Under the pieces are notes generated by a model. The model made no database searches. It was not told the DNA's origin and saw only the letters and a program-made list of their open reading frames with translations. Position numbers and translations under genes: made by a program. DNA of 59,068 bases from Chara braunii (taxonomy: Eukaryota > Streptophyta > Charophyceae > Charales > Characeae): positions 6,700,223-6,759,290 of the forward strand of contig BFEA01000015.1 of assembly GCA_003427395.1 (NCBI GenBank), given 5' to 3'. How positions within the stretch are numbered: the stretch's first letter is position 1; every line of letters begins with the position of its first letter. This document shows positions 43,520 through 53,926 of this stretch, piece after piece.

Positions 43520-43610
43520 CTGACAATCAGTCCAGATGCATCGATAATGGCCAGGTATATAGCTGTGCATTTGGCGCAACTTTCAGTCCAGATGCAGCGA
43601 TAATGGCGGG
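43520..43610. mobile_element. Foldback fragment, family CCCGAATAGAACG
   Basis: It carries the core words CAGTCCAGATGCATCGATAA, TAGCTGTGCATTTGGCGCAA and CTTTCAGTCCAGATGCAGCG + ATAATGG of the 43331 copy but lacks the terminal arms. Confidence 0.6.
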
Positions 43611-44096
43611 GTGTTTGAGGGATCTCTTGTGCTCTGAGTCATGGCTGATATGTTCTCCAGGTAGCTAGAAGCGTGCCTACAGCGCAGAGCATCCTAAGCC
43701 AGACGCCTCATCTGCAGTGGCAGTAGTTGCCCTGACAGGCTGGCAGTGTGTGGCTTGTCTGTCTTCCTATTGTTACAGAGATCCTCTTGGCTCAAAGAAG
43801 GCAGCAGTATTCTGGACTGAGGACTCTGCATGTCACCTCCTAATACTGACTTGACGGAACTCTGCTGTGGACTGTGTTTGCGATCACAAAGTAACTGTTG
43901 TGGACTACCTGCCGTCGTCCCCCGGACATAACGAAGCGTTACGAATGTACTAGTAGGTTGTATTCAAGCTTTTGAAAAAAAAAAAGACGATTTTTTTTCC
44001 GAATAGAACACGTACGTTTTATTCGGATAGAGAGCAACCTATGTGTGGTATTCGTGTACGACGCATATGCGTAGTATTTGTGCTCTGCTGTCGTCA

Positions 44097-44155
44097 CCCG
44101 AATAGAACGCACAGTCAGTATAGCTGTACTCTAGATGCAGCGATAATGACGGTAC
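44097..44155. mobile_element. Foldback fragment, family CCCGAATAGAACG
   Basis: It starts CCCGAATAGAACGCACAGTC, then TATAGCTGTA and GATGCAGCGATAATGACGG. It lacks the right arm. Confidence 0.65.
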
Positions 44156-44533
44156 GTCGTCCTTGGGTGGAAGATGGTCGTATCTGCAATCTGGTATTTA
44201 AAAAAAACACACACAGGGAATCATCGATTCAATCTGAAGAAGACTTAACTGTGCTTCGATAGGATGCGAGTTACTGTGAGACAGACATTGCATGGAGCCG
44301 TGGAGTCGCGTGCACACTGGACTGGTTCTGACAGTCATCGTTCTTCTATAATATATCTGAAAACAGTGAAAAGAATGGAAATATGATGAGCAACTTCTGA
44401 TATGATCGTGCGACGTGCGGTGCATTGCACTGACTCAGAGAGTCAGACTGTCAGAGGCAGTGTACACCTTCACATGGAGGTTTGTCTGGTTCTACTATAA
44501 TTCTCAGAGGGGAAAGTTCGGTTGTGGCACAAA

Positions 44534-44725
44534 CGAGTTTAGAAAGGCCAACAAAATCACACGTGGGCAACAAACTGGCCGGCTGAGGTTGAAAGGGCAA
44601 CAAATGAACAAAAGCATATTTACCTGAGGGCCGAGTGTGAAAAGGCCAACAAACTGGCGCGCCGAGTTTGAAAAGGCCAACAAACTGGCGCGCTGAGTTT
44701 GGAAAGGCCAACAAACTGGAATCAC
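44534..44725. repeat. 32-bp tandem repeat
   Basis: The unit holds GAGTTTGAAAAGGCCAACA then AACTGGCGCGC. Starts near 44631, 44663 and 44695 are 32 bp apart, and two diverged copies lie upstream (44534, 44585). The reverse complement of part of the unit recurs at 44761-44785, so a foldback is possible. Confidence 0.8.
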
Positions 44726-45071
44726 ACCTGAGCCACAGCCATTTTTACCGATATTGCCGGCCCTTTTCAAACTCCGCGCCCGATTTTGTTGCCGGCGCAT
44801 GTTTATTTTGCCCTTCAAAACTGAAAGCGTGGCACTGCCGGACTTGTTTCTTCTGAATAAGTACCCTTAGGGACCCCTCATAGAATCCCTGCTTGGCAGT
44901 GTTTGCAGGCTTGCCTGCTCCGTCCCTAACCCCCACCACCCCCACCACCCTCATCTCCTCAAGCTCTCATAGAGGACAAAATACTATGGGAGCTGCCGAC
45001 CAATGAGGCTGACGGGGAGGACAAGCAAACTGTGGAAAGTAGGGGAAGCCAGATTGTGCGGCGATATTCTG

Positions 45072-45443
45072 AGAGGCTCGCCGCACAGGCTGACAGGTGT
45101 CAGAAAAAAGTTTGAAAGTCGGTGGTCGACAGTTTGCCCCCCCTTCGCCACACAGGCTGTTGAGGGGCAAGGTTTTTGGTCATGGCCAGGCGGACGGGTT
45201 TCACGGAAGTTGACGGAACAGTCCCTGACAACGCAAATTCGAACGCAATTTTTGAAAGGTCGGCGGGCCACTGTCGAATTTCCGTCACCTGCAGGCGGGA
45301 GGAAACGGTTGCTGGAGGGCGGCTGTCGAAAGGACCATTCTGACACCTGTCGAAAGTTTTTTGAGCCGCAATTCTTCGAAAGTCTGTGTGGCGATGCAAA
45401 ATTGTCGAAAACCGGGTTTTCGACAGCCTGTGTGGCGAGCCTC
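45072..45443. mobile_element. 372-bp inverted-repeat element, motif CGCCACACAGGCTGT
   Basis: The left end AGAGGCTCGCCGCACAGGCT and the right end (complement of AGAGGCTCGCCACACAGGCT + GTCGA) are inverted. The motif also occurs inside, direct at 45149 and inverted near 45382, and CAGGTGTCAG at 45095 pairs with CTGACACCTG at 45340. No ORF of its own. Non-autonomous or foldback type. Confidence 0.75.
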
Positions 45444-45774
45444 TGAGCCTCTGAGGAGGATAGAGGGCTACCACGGCACCTGAAATGTACTCCCTGCCGA
45501 AACAACTGACCAGCAGTGCACTTGTGACTACCCACCAGGGGGAAAACAAACCCAACAGCAACAAACAACAAACACAAAAAGAAGAACAGAAATTTAGAGA
45601 AAAAGGAAAGGAAAGAAGGAAAAAACAGCAGCAATCGGCAAAACAGCAGCAAGGGGCGCCCTGCGGTGTCCCTATGACCCGTTACGGAATGGAGCATGCT
45701 AAAAATCATTGCAGACAATGTAAAACGCTGCGCCCTGCCCAGCGTTTTTTTTTTTTTTCCGGCTGCCCAGCGTA

Positions 45775-45930
45775 AAACCACCAGTAGCAATTCCTAAAGT
45801 CGTGCCCGTTAATGAGCCATGATTTGAGGAAACGTACGGGCCACAGGAGTGCCCAAATTCATCCGACTAGAAACGTTTCTACTCTATTTTTCTCCGCGGC
45901 GGATAGCTGGGCCAAGTACTGGTGCTTTAA
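45775..45930. mobile_element. About 155-bp copy, family TTTAAACCACCAGTAC
   Basis: The left end TAAAACCACCAGTAGCAATT and the right end (complement of TTTAAAGCACCAGTACTTGG) are inverted repeats with several differences. They share the terminal motif of the 42799-43223 element. Confidence 0.5.
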
Positions 45931-46221
45931 AGGTGACTTTGCAACAAGCCTGTTTCCACACACAGGCTAGGTCCAAGGTGGTCCCATGTACATGGGACCC
46001 AAGGCTTGCCTTTGAGGAGGGGTCCCACTTGTCTGGGTCCTGTGTTTCTGTATCATGGCTATTGAAGTTGATCCTTGTATTGAACTATGGCTGGGAACAA
46101 AGAGTCCGGGCAACTGAAACCTCTCCTCAGGTAAACTACAGTCTCAACTAACTGGTGTGACACTGTGGTAGCACACGATGATGAAACGCTGTTGAACCTG
46201 GTCCTCATGAGAGGTTTCAGT

Positions 46222-46253
46222 ACCTGGTCCTCTGGTGGACCAGGTACTGAGGA
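46222..46253. repeat. Palindrome CAGTACCTGGTCC…GGACCAGGTACTG
   Basis: The 13-bp arms surround TCTGGT. Further copies of CAGTACCTGGTCC follow at about 46273 and 46287, so the block is a small cluster of the same word on both strands. Confidence 0.8.
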
Positions 46254-46589
46254 GAGGTTTCAGTTGGTCCTCAGTACCTGGTCCTCAGTACCTGGTCCAC
46301 CAGTGGTCCAGTGTTTCAATCTCAATCAATCGGATAAGGGGCGCCATATTCCTCGGTGAAACATAATTGTGCTACTGCTGCACTGCATCGATTCAGTCTG
46401 ATGAAATCATGAAACATAAATATTAAATTTGTAACCTGGAACATTATTTTTACGCTAGAATAATGTTGCGGAGTCTGAATTGAATTCCGTCGTTGCATCT
46501 TGAAGGGGCTGTGGTTTATAACCTTTGACTTTAAATTGTTGTTTAGATATTAAGGAGAATGCTTTGTATAGCCTGAAGGGGCTGTGGTT

Positions 46590-48095
46590 TATAACCCTTG
46601 ATATCTTTGGGCAACCGCCATCTACAGCCTACCTTTCGACAACCGCCATCTAAGACCTATCTTTAGGCAGCCGCCATCTAAAACCTATCTTTGGGCAGCT
46701 GCCATCTAAATCTAAAACCTGCGTTTTGGGGAGCCGCCATATGCGTTTTACCTTTCGGCAGTGTTGGGCTCTGCACCAGATACATCCGCCACTGAGATTA
46801 CCGTTACAGTTTGCTATTCCTGCCGGGGGTGCCACCACTAGCATATTGTCGATGTCGTTCAGGTGCAGGACTNAACCCGTGCTGCAATCTAAATCTAANA
46901 CCTACTTTGGGCAGCCGCCATCTANATCCAACCNTTTTNGCAGCCGCCATTTANGACCTGTTTTTGGGCAGCCGCCATCTAAAACCTATNTTTGGNCAGC
47001 CGCCATCTAAATCTAAAACCTCCNTTGGGCAGCCGCCATCGACATCCTGCCTTTCGATAGCCGCCATCTAAGACCTGTCTTTGGGCAGCCGCCATCTAAA
47101 CCTACTTTTGGGCGGCCGCCATTTGCACCCTACGTTTTGACAGCCGCCATCTAAGACCTATCTTTAGGCAGCCGCCATCTAAAACCTATCTTTGGGCGGC
47201 CGCCATCTAAATCTAAATCCTGCTCTTGGGGAGCCGCCATCTGCGTTCTACCTTTCGGCAGTGCTGGGCTGTGCACCGGATACATCCGCCGCTGAAGTTA
47301 CCGTTACGGAGCGACCGACTGTGCAGCACATCGCGAGGGTGCTTTCGCTAGCATATTATCGACGTCACTCATGTGCAGGACTCAACCGCTGTTGGAATTG
47401 CATAATGAACCGCAAGTGTTGTGCGTCGATTACATCCGCCACTCAGATTCCCATGACAATGTGCTAGGGCTGACTTTTGCTTCTCTTTTGACTGCTCTCT
47501 ACAAAGGTGCAAACAGTGCTCCGCTGACTGAGCGACCAACTGTTCGCACTATCTTCAGGCAGCCGCCATCTAAATCTAAAACCTATCTTCAGGCAGCCAC
47601 CATCTACATCCTACCTTTTTGGCACGACCTTCGCCTTCTAAGACCTATCTTTGGGCAGCCGCCATCTAAAACCTATCTTTGGGCAGCCCCCGTCTAAAAC
47701 CTATCTTTGGGCAGCCGCCATCTAAATCTAAAACCTATCTTTGGGCAGCCGCCATCTACATCCTACCTTTTTGCCAGCCACCATCTAAGACCTATCTTTG
47801 GGCAGCCTCCATCTAAAACCTATCTTTGGGCAGCTGCCGTCTAAAACCTATCTTTGGGCACCCGCCATCTGCATCCTACCTTTCGGTAGCCGTCATCTAA
47901 GACCTGTCTAAGGCTGTCTTTGGGCAGCCGCCATCTAAACCTACTTTTAGGCGGCCGCCATCTGCACCCTACCTTTCGACAACCGCCATCTAAGACCTAT
48001 CTTTAGGCAGCCGCCATCTAAAACCAATCGGCGGCCGCCATCTAAATCTAAATCCTGCTTTTGGGGAGCCGCCATCTGCGTTCTACCTTGTGGCT
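46590..48095. repeat. 28-bp satellite with a higher-order arrangement
   Basis: The unit GCAGCCGCCATCTAAAACCT + ATCTTTGG occurs about 30 times with variants (GGCGGCCGCCATCTAAATC, CTGCATCCTACCTTTCGGTA). It is interrupted by a longer block that starts GGGGAGCCGCCATCTGCGTT and contains a GGATACATCCGCC word; this block appears at about 46733, 47228 and 48064. Many single Ns (46873-47022) suggest collapsed copies. Confidence 0.9.
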
Positions 48096-49077
48096 GTGCT
48101 GGGCTGTGCACCGAATACATCCACCACTGAGATTACCATTACGAAGCGACCGACTGTGCAGCACATCGCGAGGGTGCTTTCGCTAGCATATCATCGACGT
48201 CACTCATGTGCAAGACTCAGCCGNTGTTGCAATTGGATAATGAATCGCACGTGTTGTGCATCGGGTACATCCGCCACTCAAATTCCCATGACGATGTGCT
48301 AGGGCTGACATATGCTCCTCTTTTGACTGCTCTCTACAAAGGTGCAAACAGTGCTCTGCTGACTGAGCGACCGACTNTTTAGCACATCGCGAGGGTGGTT
48401 TCAGCATATCATCGACAGGACTCANCCGCTGTTGCAATTGGATAATGAACCCTTAGGNCTATGCGTCGGATACATCCGCCACTCAGATTCCCATGACAAT
48501 GCCTAGCACTNTGTCCCGGATACAACCACCACTGTGATAACCATGACAATGTGAGAGTCGCCCTTACACTCTGTGCATTTTGCGGACATCGAATGTAGGG
48601 ATATGCANTGCAGCNCACTCGACGACTCTCACTGTCNTCGGATTGCTGGNAATGCGTCATTCNANCAAAGAGTGCTGTGAGCCCGTTANNTTCGACAAAC
48701 AGACGTTGATGACGTCTACTGGTCTGTGCCTGTCTAACCCATCAGCTGTTCGGGCCTAGTTTCTCAACGACACTCCGCACGACCTCATCAGTGGGCACGC
48801 ACTGATATGTNAGACAAGAAGTGAGTATCGTCCATGCTTGTCACGGATTCGACCATCCATAGGTGTCTCGGTTTCGACCATCCCTATATAGGTGCAAAAG
48901 ACCCTCCGGTGTCTAACCGACCGACTATTTGCGAGGGTGCTCAAGATAGTGGGTCAGGCGGTAGCCGTGGTGCATCGGCCAGTCAGATTATTATCGAAAG
49001 GCACCATTGTCGGCGACATCCAAGTGGCAGATATATCCCGCACGCAGCTTAACAAGATCCANATATCCTCTCTCTGC

Positions 49078-49243
49078 GGATATGGCGACTTAAGAGGTTT
49101 TAACATGGGTCGAGTTAGCACAGGTACAGGAGTTATTTTCGAAAGAAGGGGACAACGTTATAATGTTGCCTCCTTCTAGTGGACATACCTCCTATACCAG
49201 TGCCAACTGAACCCACGTTAAACCCTCTTAAGTAGCGATATCC
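49078..49243. repeat. Long inverted repeat, 54-bp arms
   Basis: The left arm (49078-49132) starts GGATATGGCGACTTAAGAGG. The right arm (49190-49243) is its complement, beginning GGATATCGCTACTTAAGAGG on the other strand. There are about 12 differences, and the loop is about 57 bases. Confidence 0.8.
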
Positions 49244-49267
49244 GCCAATAAGCCAAAGTAGATGATC

Positions 49268-49382
49268 AATGGATCCTGTTGAGTGTCGTGGCGGATGCAT
49301 CCGCCACCGAGATTTCGCTGGCAATGTGCCTGTTGAGCGTCGTGGCGGATACATCCGCCACCGAGATTTCGCGGGCAGTGTG
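49268..49382. repeat. 58-bp tandem duplication with an 18-bp palindrome
   Basis: Two units share GTTGAGYGTCGTGGCGGAT, CCGCCACCGAGATTTCG and GGCARTGTG. The first contains TGGCGGATGCATCCGCCA, a perfect 18-bp palindrome; the second has one change in it. Confidence 0.88.
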
Positions 49383-50169
49383 ATGGTGTCTTTCCCGCGC
49401 CTCGCTTATCAGCATATTGGGGTAACGCCCACACATCATTACACCCACCTTTTCATTCAACATCAGTGATGGGAGTAAGGCATATATCAAGCCTTTACTC
49501 TGATGTTGAAGGCATATATCGGCATATCGAGCCGAAGTTGCCGCTTGCAAATAGCGGGAGTAGACCTGCCGGTGACACACGGCCGCCGCCTCTCTGTAGA
49601 ACACGGCTTAACTGACAGGGTCGATTTAGGCTGTCGGAGGGAGTGGCGGTCTAAGTAACGATATTCGCCAATAAGCCACTGCAGAGAAAGGGTCACTGAA
49701 TCCTACTGCACGGCGGGGCGGATACATCCGCCAATGGGATTTCCCGGGCAGTGTGATGGTACCTTTCCCCTCGCCTCGCTTATCGGCATATTGGGGTGAC
49801 ACCCACCAATTATAAACACCCAGATTTTCATTCAGCATCAATGATGAGGGTCCACACACGTAGATGTGCCTTCAACATCAGAGTGAAGGCTCGATATAAA
49901 TGTTACCCTCAANTTTTCAGACTTTTCGATGAATTCTTCTTATTAGCACGAAACATCNCAAAACTTGCCGCTTCCAAATGGCGGGATTATGCGCGCGGAT
50001 GAAGAAAGGTCGCCGCCCTCGGAAGAACCCGATCCTGATTTCGCCTGTCGGGATGAGTGGCGGTTTAAGTAGCCATATCCGCCAATGAGCCACTGCAGAG
50101 AATGAATCACTCGATTTTGTTGCGCTGCTTGTCGGATACATCCGCCATTGGGATCCAGACTTTCTTTCA

Positions 50170-50770
50170 ACATCAGTGGTTCCTGAGACCCCGTATTCTG
50201 CCTAGATGTCAAGTCCTCCACCCCCATTATATTTTCCATCGGATTAGTCTTAGCCAGTAAAATATGCATAGCGAAGTTCACCACTCCTATAAATGTCTTG
50301 TTGCCATCTGCGTCAGTTGATTGTGAGCAGTCAAATTCTCATTTCTGCCTCTGTGGGAATCCCCAACTCTCATCATGGCGGCTGTTGTTTCGTATGCAGG
50401 GTGAGGTGCAGTTGCAGGAAATGTTCCTTTCCTGTATGTCTCTTCTCGCTGCATGCATCGCGACTGAAATCTCGCTGTTCATTTAGCATGGGAGGAAGTC
50501 AGCCTTCGACTCAGAGTGACTTGTATTATCGCTTTGGAGCATTGGTCGTCACACCGTTGAACTCGTCCGGTAGCAATCCATCACCAATTTCAAGGGCATC
50601 TTATTTGTCCACGCGTAATAATGCGCACTGACAAGACTTAGGGTCGTCTGAGGATTACTCCTCACAGCATTCATGAACATAGAACACTCCATGGTCGATA
50701 CGGAAGATATGTAAGAACGATGGCGGAAGGTATGTAAGGGCAACGTTGTGCATGTGGGAGTTCACTCCTG
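50170..50770. other. Between satellite and transposon, no gene recognised
   Basis: Short ORFs only. CTCCTATAAATG at 50285 resembles a TATA box, but no gene start can be tied to it. Confidence 0.35.
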
Positions 50771-50771
50771 A

Positions 50772-50964
50772 CATGATCTTGATAGCGGGAGCCAGAGGCT
50801 TGTGGGCAGTTCCAAGATGTCAAGCCAAATCTGTGAGTACTTAGGTAGCCTTAGTTGTAGTGTGATATAATCTTGATTGCGGCATCCGGAGGCTTGTGGG
50901 CAGTTCCAAGATGTCAAGCCGAGTCTGTGAGGAGTACTTAGGTAGCCTTAGTTGTAGTGTGACG
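50772..50964 (+). repeat. Tandem duplication of about 96 bp at the start of a reading frame
   Basis: Two copies share GGCTTGTGGGCAGTTCCAAG + ATGTCAAGCC and GTACTTAGGTAGCCTTAGTT + GTAGTGTGA. In the second copy the ATG at 50911 opens a frame that runs to 51318. In the first copy the same ATG (50815) leads to MSSQIC-like residues and a stop at the join. Confidence 0.85.
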
Positions 50965-51318
50965 GAGTATGTCACCACAGGAGGAGGTTGTGGGAATGAA
51001 CACTCGTCCACAAAATTATTGTCTACAGCTGGGGCTTTTTCGCAGGAGAACAACTTTGATGATACTGGATATCACGGTATTCCTCATTCTCATTCTCACG
51101 TTAGTGGACATAATACTGGATCTGGGGATGGTCATGAGGAGTCTCGAGAGATAGTGACATCCTCCTCTAACTCTAAGGAAAGCACTACCTCATGTAGTGA
51201 GTCTCATGAGGAGAGACAAATGCACTATATTTTGCCCGCGCCATTGCCCGGAGAGAAANGCCATACAACATGGCCAACAGAGCCGCTAGGAAACGTGTCC
51301 AGAATNAAAGAGCTTTGA
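50911..51318 (+). CDS. Ser/His-rich ORF upstream of the transposase-like gene (hypothetical)
   Basis: From ATG 50911 the frame encodes MSSRVCEEYLGSLSCSVTEY, then a low-complexity region rich in Ser, His, Gly and Glu (HSHSHVSGHNTGSGDGHEES), and stops at 51318. It overlaps the start of the next frame (51270) by 49 bases in another register. It could be the N-terminal part of the same protein, joined by splicing or separated by a sequence error, or not coding. No domain recognised. Confidence 0.35.
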   Translation: MSSRVCEEYLGSLSCSVTEYVTTGGGCGNEHSSTKLLSTAGAFSQENNFDDTGYHGIPHSHSHVSGHNTGSGDGHEESREIVTSSSNSKESTTSCSESHEERQMHYILPAPLPGEKXHTTWPTEPLGNVSRXKEL

Positions 51319-53426
51319 GTAAGCTTAGGCTAGAATCTCTTCAACGCGTGCGTGGTATGCTTTGTTACAAGAAGTTTTGTTGTGCAAATCTCACTGTNGA
51401 TGATGTTAGGCCAGTCAGGGAGGGTTTGTACTCCAAAACATTTGCAGACCGGAGGAAGTGGTGGTTGCAAACAATACACGACTTCACCATAATGGAGGGT
51501 GATGTTGAGCGAACCCGACCAATTTTATGCAGACAAAAGTTGTGAGTGCAAGCGTATTGTAATAAACTAGGCATTTCACGAAATACCTTTTATATTTACA
51601 AAAGGATGTATCACAACAATGCTGTGCACGCAGAACACGGTCGTACGGGTATATGTAGTCCTTCGAACAAAGTAGTCACAATGCTTGCATGCATGAAAAG
51701 ATTCATTGACGATCACGCTGATGATATGCNAAATGAAATGGCTAGAAACGACAATGTTTGCAGACCACGCCNTAGGATGCCGGCTGCTTTTACCAAAAGA
51801 TCCATTTATGAATCCATTCAATCTAACTTGAAGGCTGCAGGACAGGAAGTCGTCTCCGAGTCTACCTTTTACGCCGTGTGGAGCAAACACTTTNGGCACG
51901 TTAGTATGGCCCAATCCANCACGTTTANGAAATGTGCTCTATGCAACTACTATAAGCAGTGCATAGCCAAGGTGAAGTATGANCGAGACCGTAAGAAGTT
52001 TAAAATAAAGATGAAAGAACATCAGGAGCGGCAAGTGAACCAAAGACAAGATTACTGTCTTGCAAAGCTCGATTCAATATTGCGTCCTGCTGAGCATCTC
52101 TGCCTCATAATTGATGGCATGGATCAGAAGAAAACCACATTGCCTCACATCGGCCAGACAAACTACTCAAAGGACTTGCAACACGACAGGATGATGAGAA
52201 CCACTCTTACGGCAGTAATCGCCCACGACAGAGATCCTTCTATTTACGTATACACGTACTTTCCATACTACAAGCACAATGCTAGTAGCACATCTACATG
52301 CTTGATGAGGACTCTNTGTGAAATTCAGGCTTCAGGGACACTGCTTCCTCCTCGATTGCGTATTCAAGCGGATAATTGTTGGAAAGAAAACAAAAATCAG
52401 TTCATATGTGGCTTNGCAACACTTCTTGTGAAGTTCGAAGTATTTCAGGAGATAGAGATTCGGTTCATGATAGTCGGGCATACCCATACAGATNTTGACG
52501 CCACTTTCAGCGTTTTCTCTAAGAAGTTGAAAGACAATGATGCATATACAATGAATGAACTTTTTGCTTTGATGGAACAATCTCACAAGAAGCCTCCGAA
52601 ATGTATTTTCCTCGATAAAATCGCGGACTGGAAAAATATGGTAGCACCATATCTCGCAACTAATATAACCGGTATCTCGAAGCCACATTTACTTAAGTTT
52701 TATATGATAGGTGATAATCCANCAATGTCGTACAAAGAGTTTTGCGACGATACGGAATGGTTGCCCAAAGACGGTCCGCTTTTCTGGTTTAAAAAANATG
52801 ACGACAGCAAGTTTGTTGGTCCATTGCAACCATTCGACCCTTTCCCGAGCGAACCGNCAGAGCTAGAGTATTACAAGAATGGATGCGAAGGTGTGGATCG
52901 TTTTCTGCATTTATTCCGAGAGAAAAGGTCGACATGGAGTACTTATCAGGGTAAAGAGGTAGCTCGTATAGAAAATGTTTTTGCTTATTGGGAGGGTGTT
53001 AAAGAACATGGAGCTTATATCATCGCAAANNGGGTATCNAATACACCAATGACATCNTTTTNGCCTTCTGCCTCGAANAGGCAANAGGAAGAAATTGTGC
53101 GNTCCGATTCAGAAGAACCNGAAAGAGAACCCTTGTTCGTCGGACACAAAAAGCATCGCCCGAAGACAAACTTTGACCCAATTTTGGATGTTGAGAAAGA
53201 CAGTTTCGTTATTCTGCAACTGCCAGATGAAGAACTTGCAAAGGGTGTTCCGTTTTNNNTGGGCCAANCGCTAACTCCAGTTGTCCTAGATAAGGACTCN
53301 GAACATTACAACCAGGTAAAAGTTCAATACTGGATTCCTACAGGGAAATCACGTTCGCTTAAGGAACGTTATGAGAATGCGTGGGAGAAAAAGTGGAAAA
53401 AATCTGCTGAGGATGAGAAGCAATAG
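51270..53426 (+). pseudogene. Transposase-like protein with DDD nuclease motifs (one in-frame stop)
   Basis: One frame runs from ATG 51270 to the stop at 53426, broken only by TGA at 51543-51545, so about 717 residues. The N-terminal part has a CC pair and RRKWWLQTI, then LGISRNTFYIYKRM, a helix-turn-helix-like stretch. A KCALCNYY Cys pair (about 51925-51945) follows. Then come three acidic motifs: LIIDGMDQKK (about 52105), IQADNCWKENKN (about 52365) and IVGHTHTD.DATFSVFSK (about 52475). The order and spacing suit an RNase-H-like DDE/DDD catalytic core. The wording resembles a eukaryotic family of unknown function that I know as DUF7869-type; this is from memory. The C-terminal part is acidic, then Lys-rich. 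Many single Ns lie inside. The stop could be a real nonsense change or a consensus error. Confidence 0.65.
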
Positions 53427-53926
53427 TAGAATGCTGATGCGGTGACATTCGTATGGAAATGAGCATCGAGAGGAAGAGTTTCCACCAAACCATTCACCTC
53501 GGGCCTTGTAATTCTGTCTAAAGTCTAGGTTAATGCACTTGCTGCTCTGGTTGGAGAAGATGATGTTCATATAGATGATGGTGTCAGCGCAGGGAGTCGC
53601 GGATAATGTTTCATCAAGGGCATAATTTAGTGTATGAGGTGACTCTACGACGATCCAAAGACCACCATGTCCAAGGTCGAAAATTGATCCGGAACTCTTT
53701 ATGAGGAGAACATATTGTCGTGCTGGACTGTGCACAACACTCTTGACTCCATGGAATACATCGCGTAATGATATGTGATCTCTCGCTTACACGCTTCACA
53801 TCAACAAGAGTTCTTAATCAATTTTCGACCTTGGGCGTGGGCGCCTTTTGGTCCTTGTAGCCTGACCTCAGGCTCTGGATCCTGACCTTGATGAAACACT
53901 GTTATTGTGACTTTTGTCTTTTGCAG

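Larger units (their letters stand above)
46784..50160. repeat. Recurring GGATACATCCGCCACTGAG motif, about 11 copies
   Basis: The motif, followed by GATT.CC, occurs at about 46785, 47278, 47430, 48112, 48263, 48469, 48519, 49291, 49349, 49721 and 50134. It is embedded in otherwise different repeat blocks. GGATACATCC contains the inverted pair GGAT/ATCC. Confidence 0.85.

Noticed and set aside
50293-50631. 112-codon + frame between satellite and transposon
   Set aside because: No domain. It overlaps another frame of equal quality, and the composition is like the surrounding non-coding DNA.
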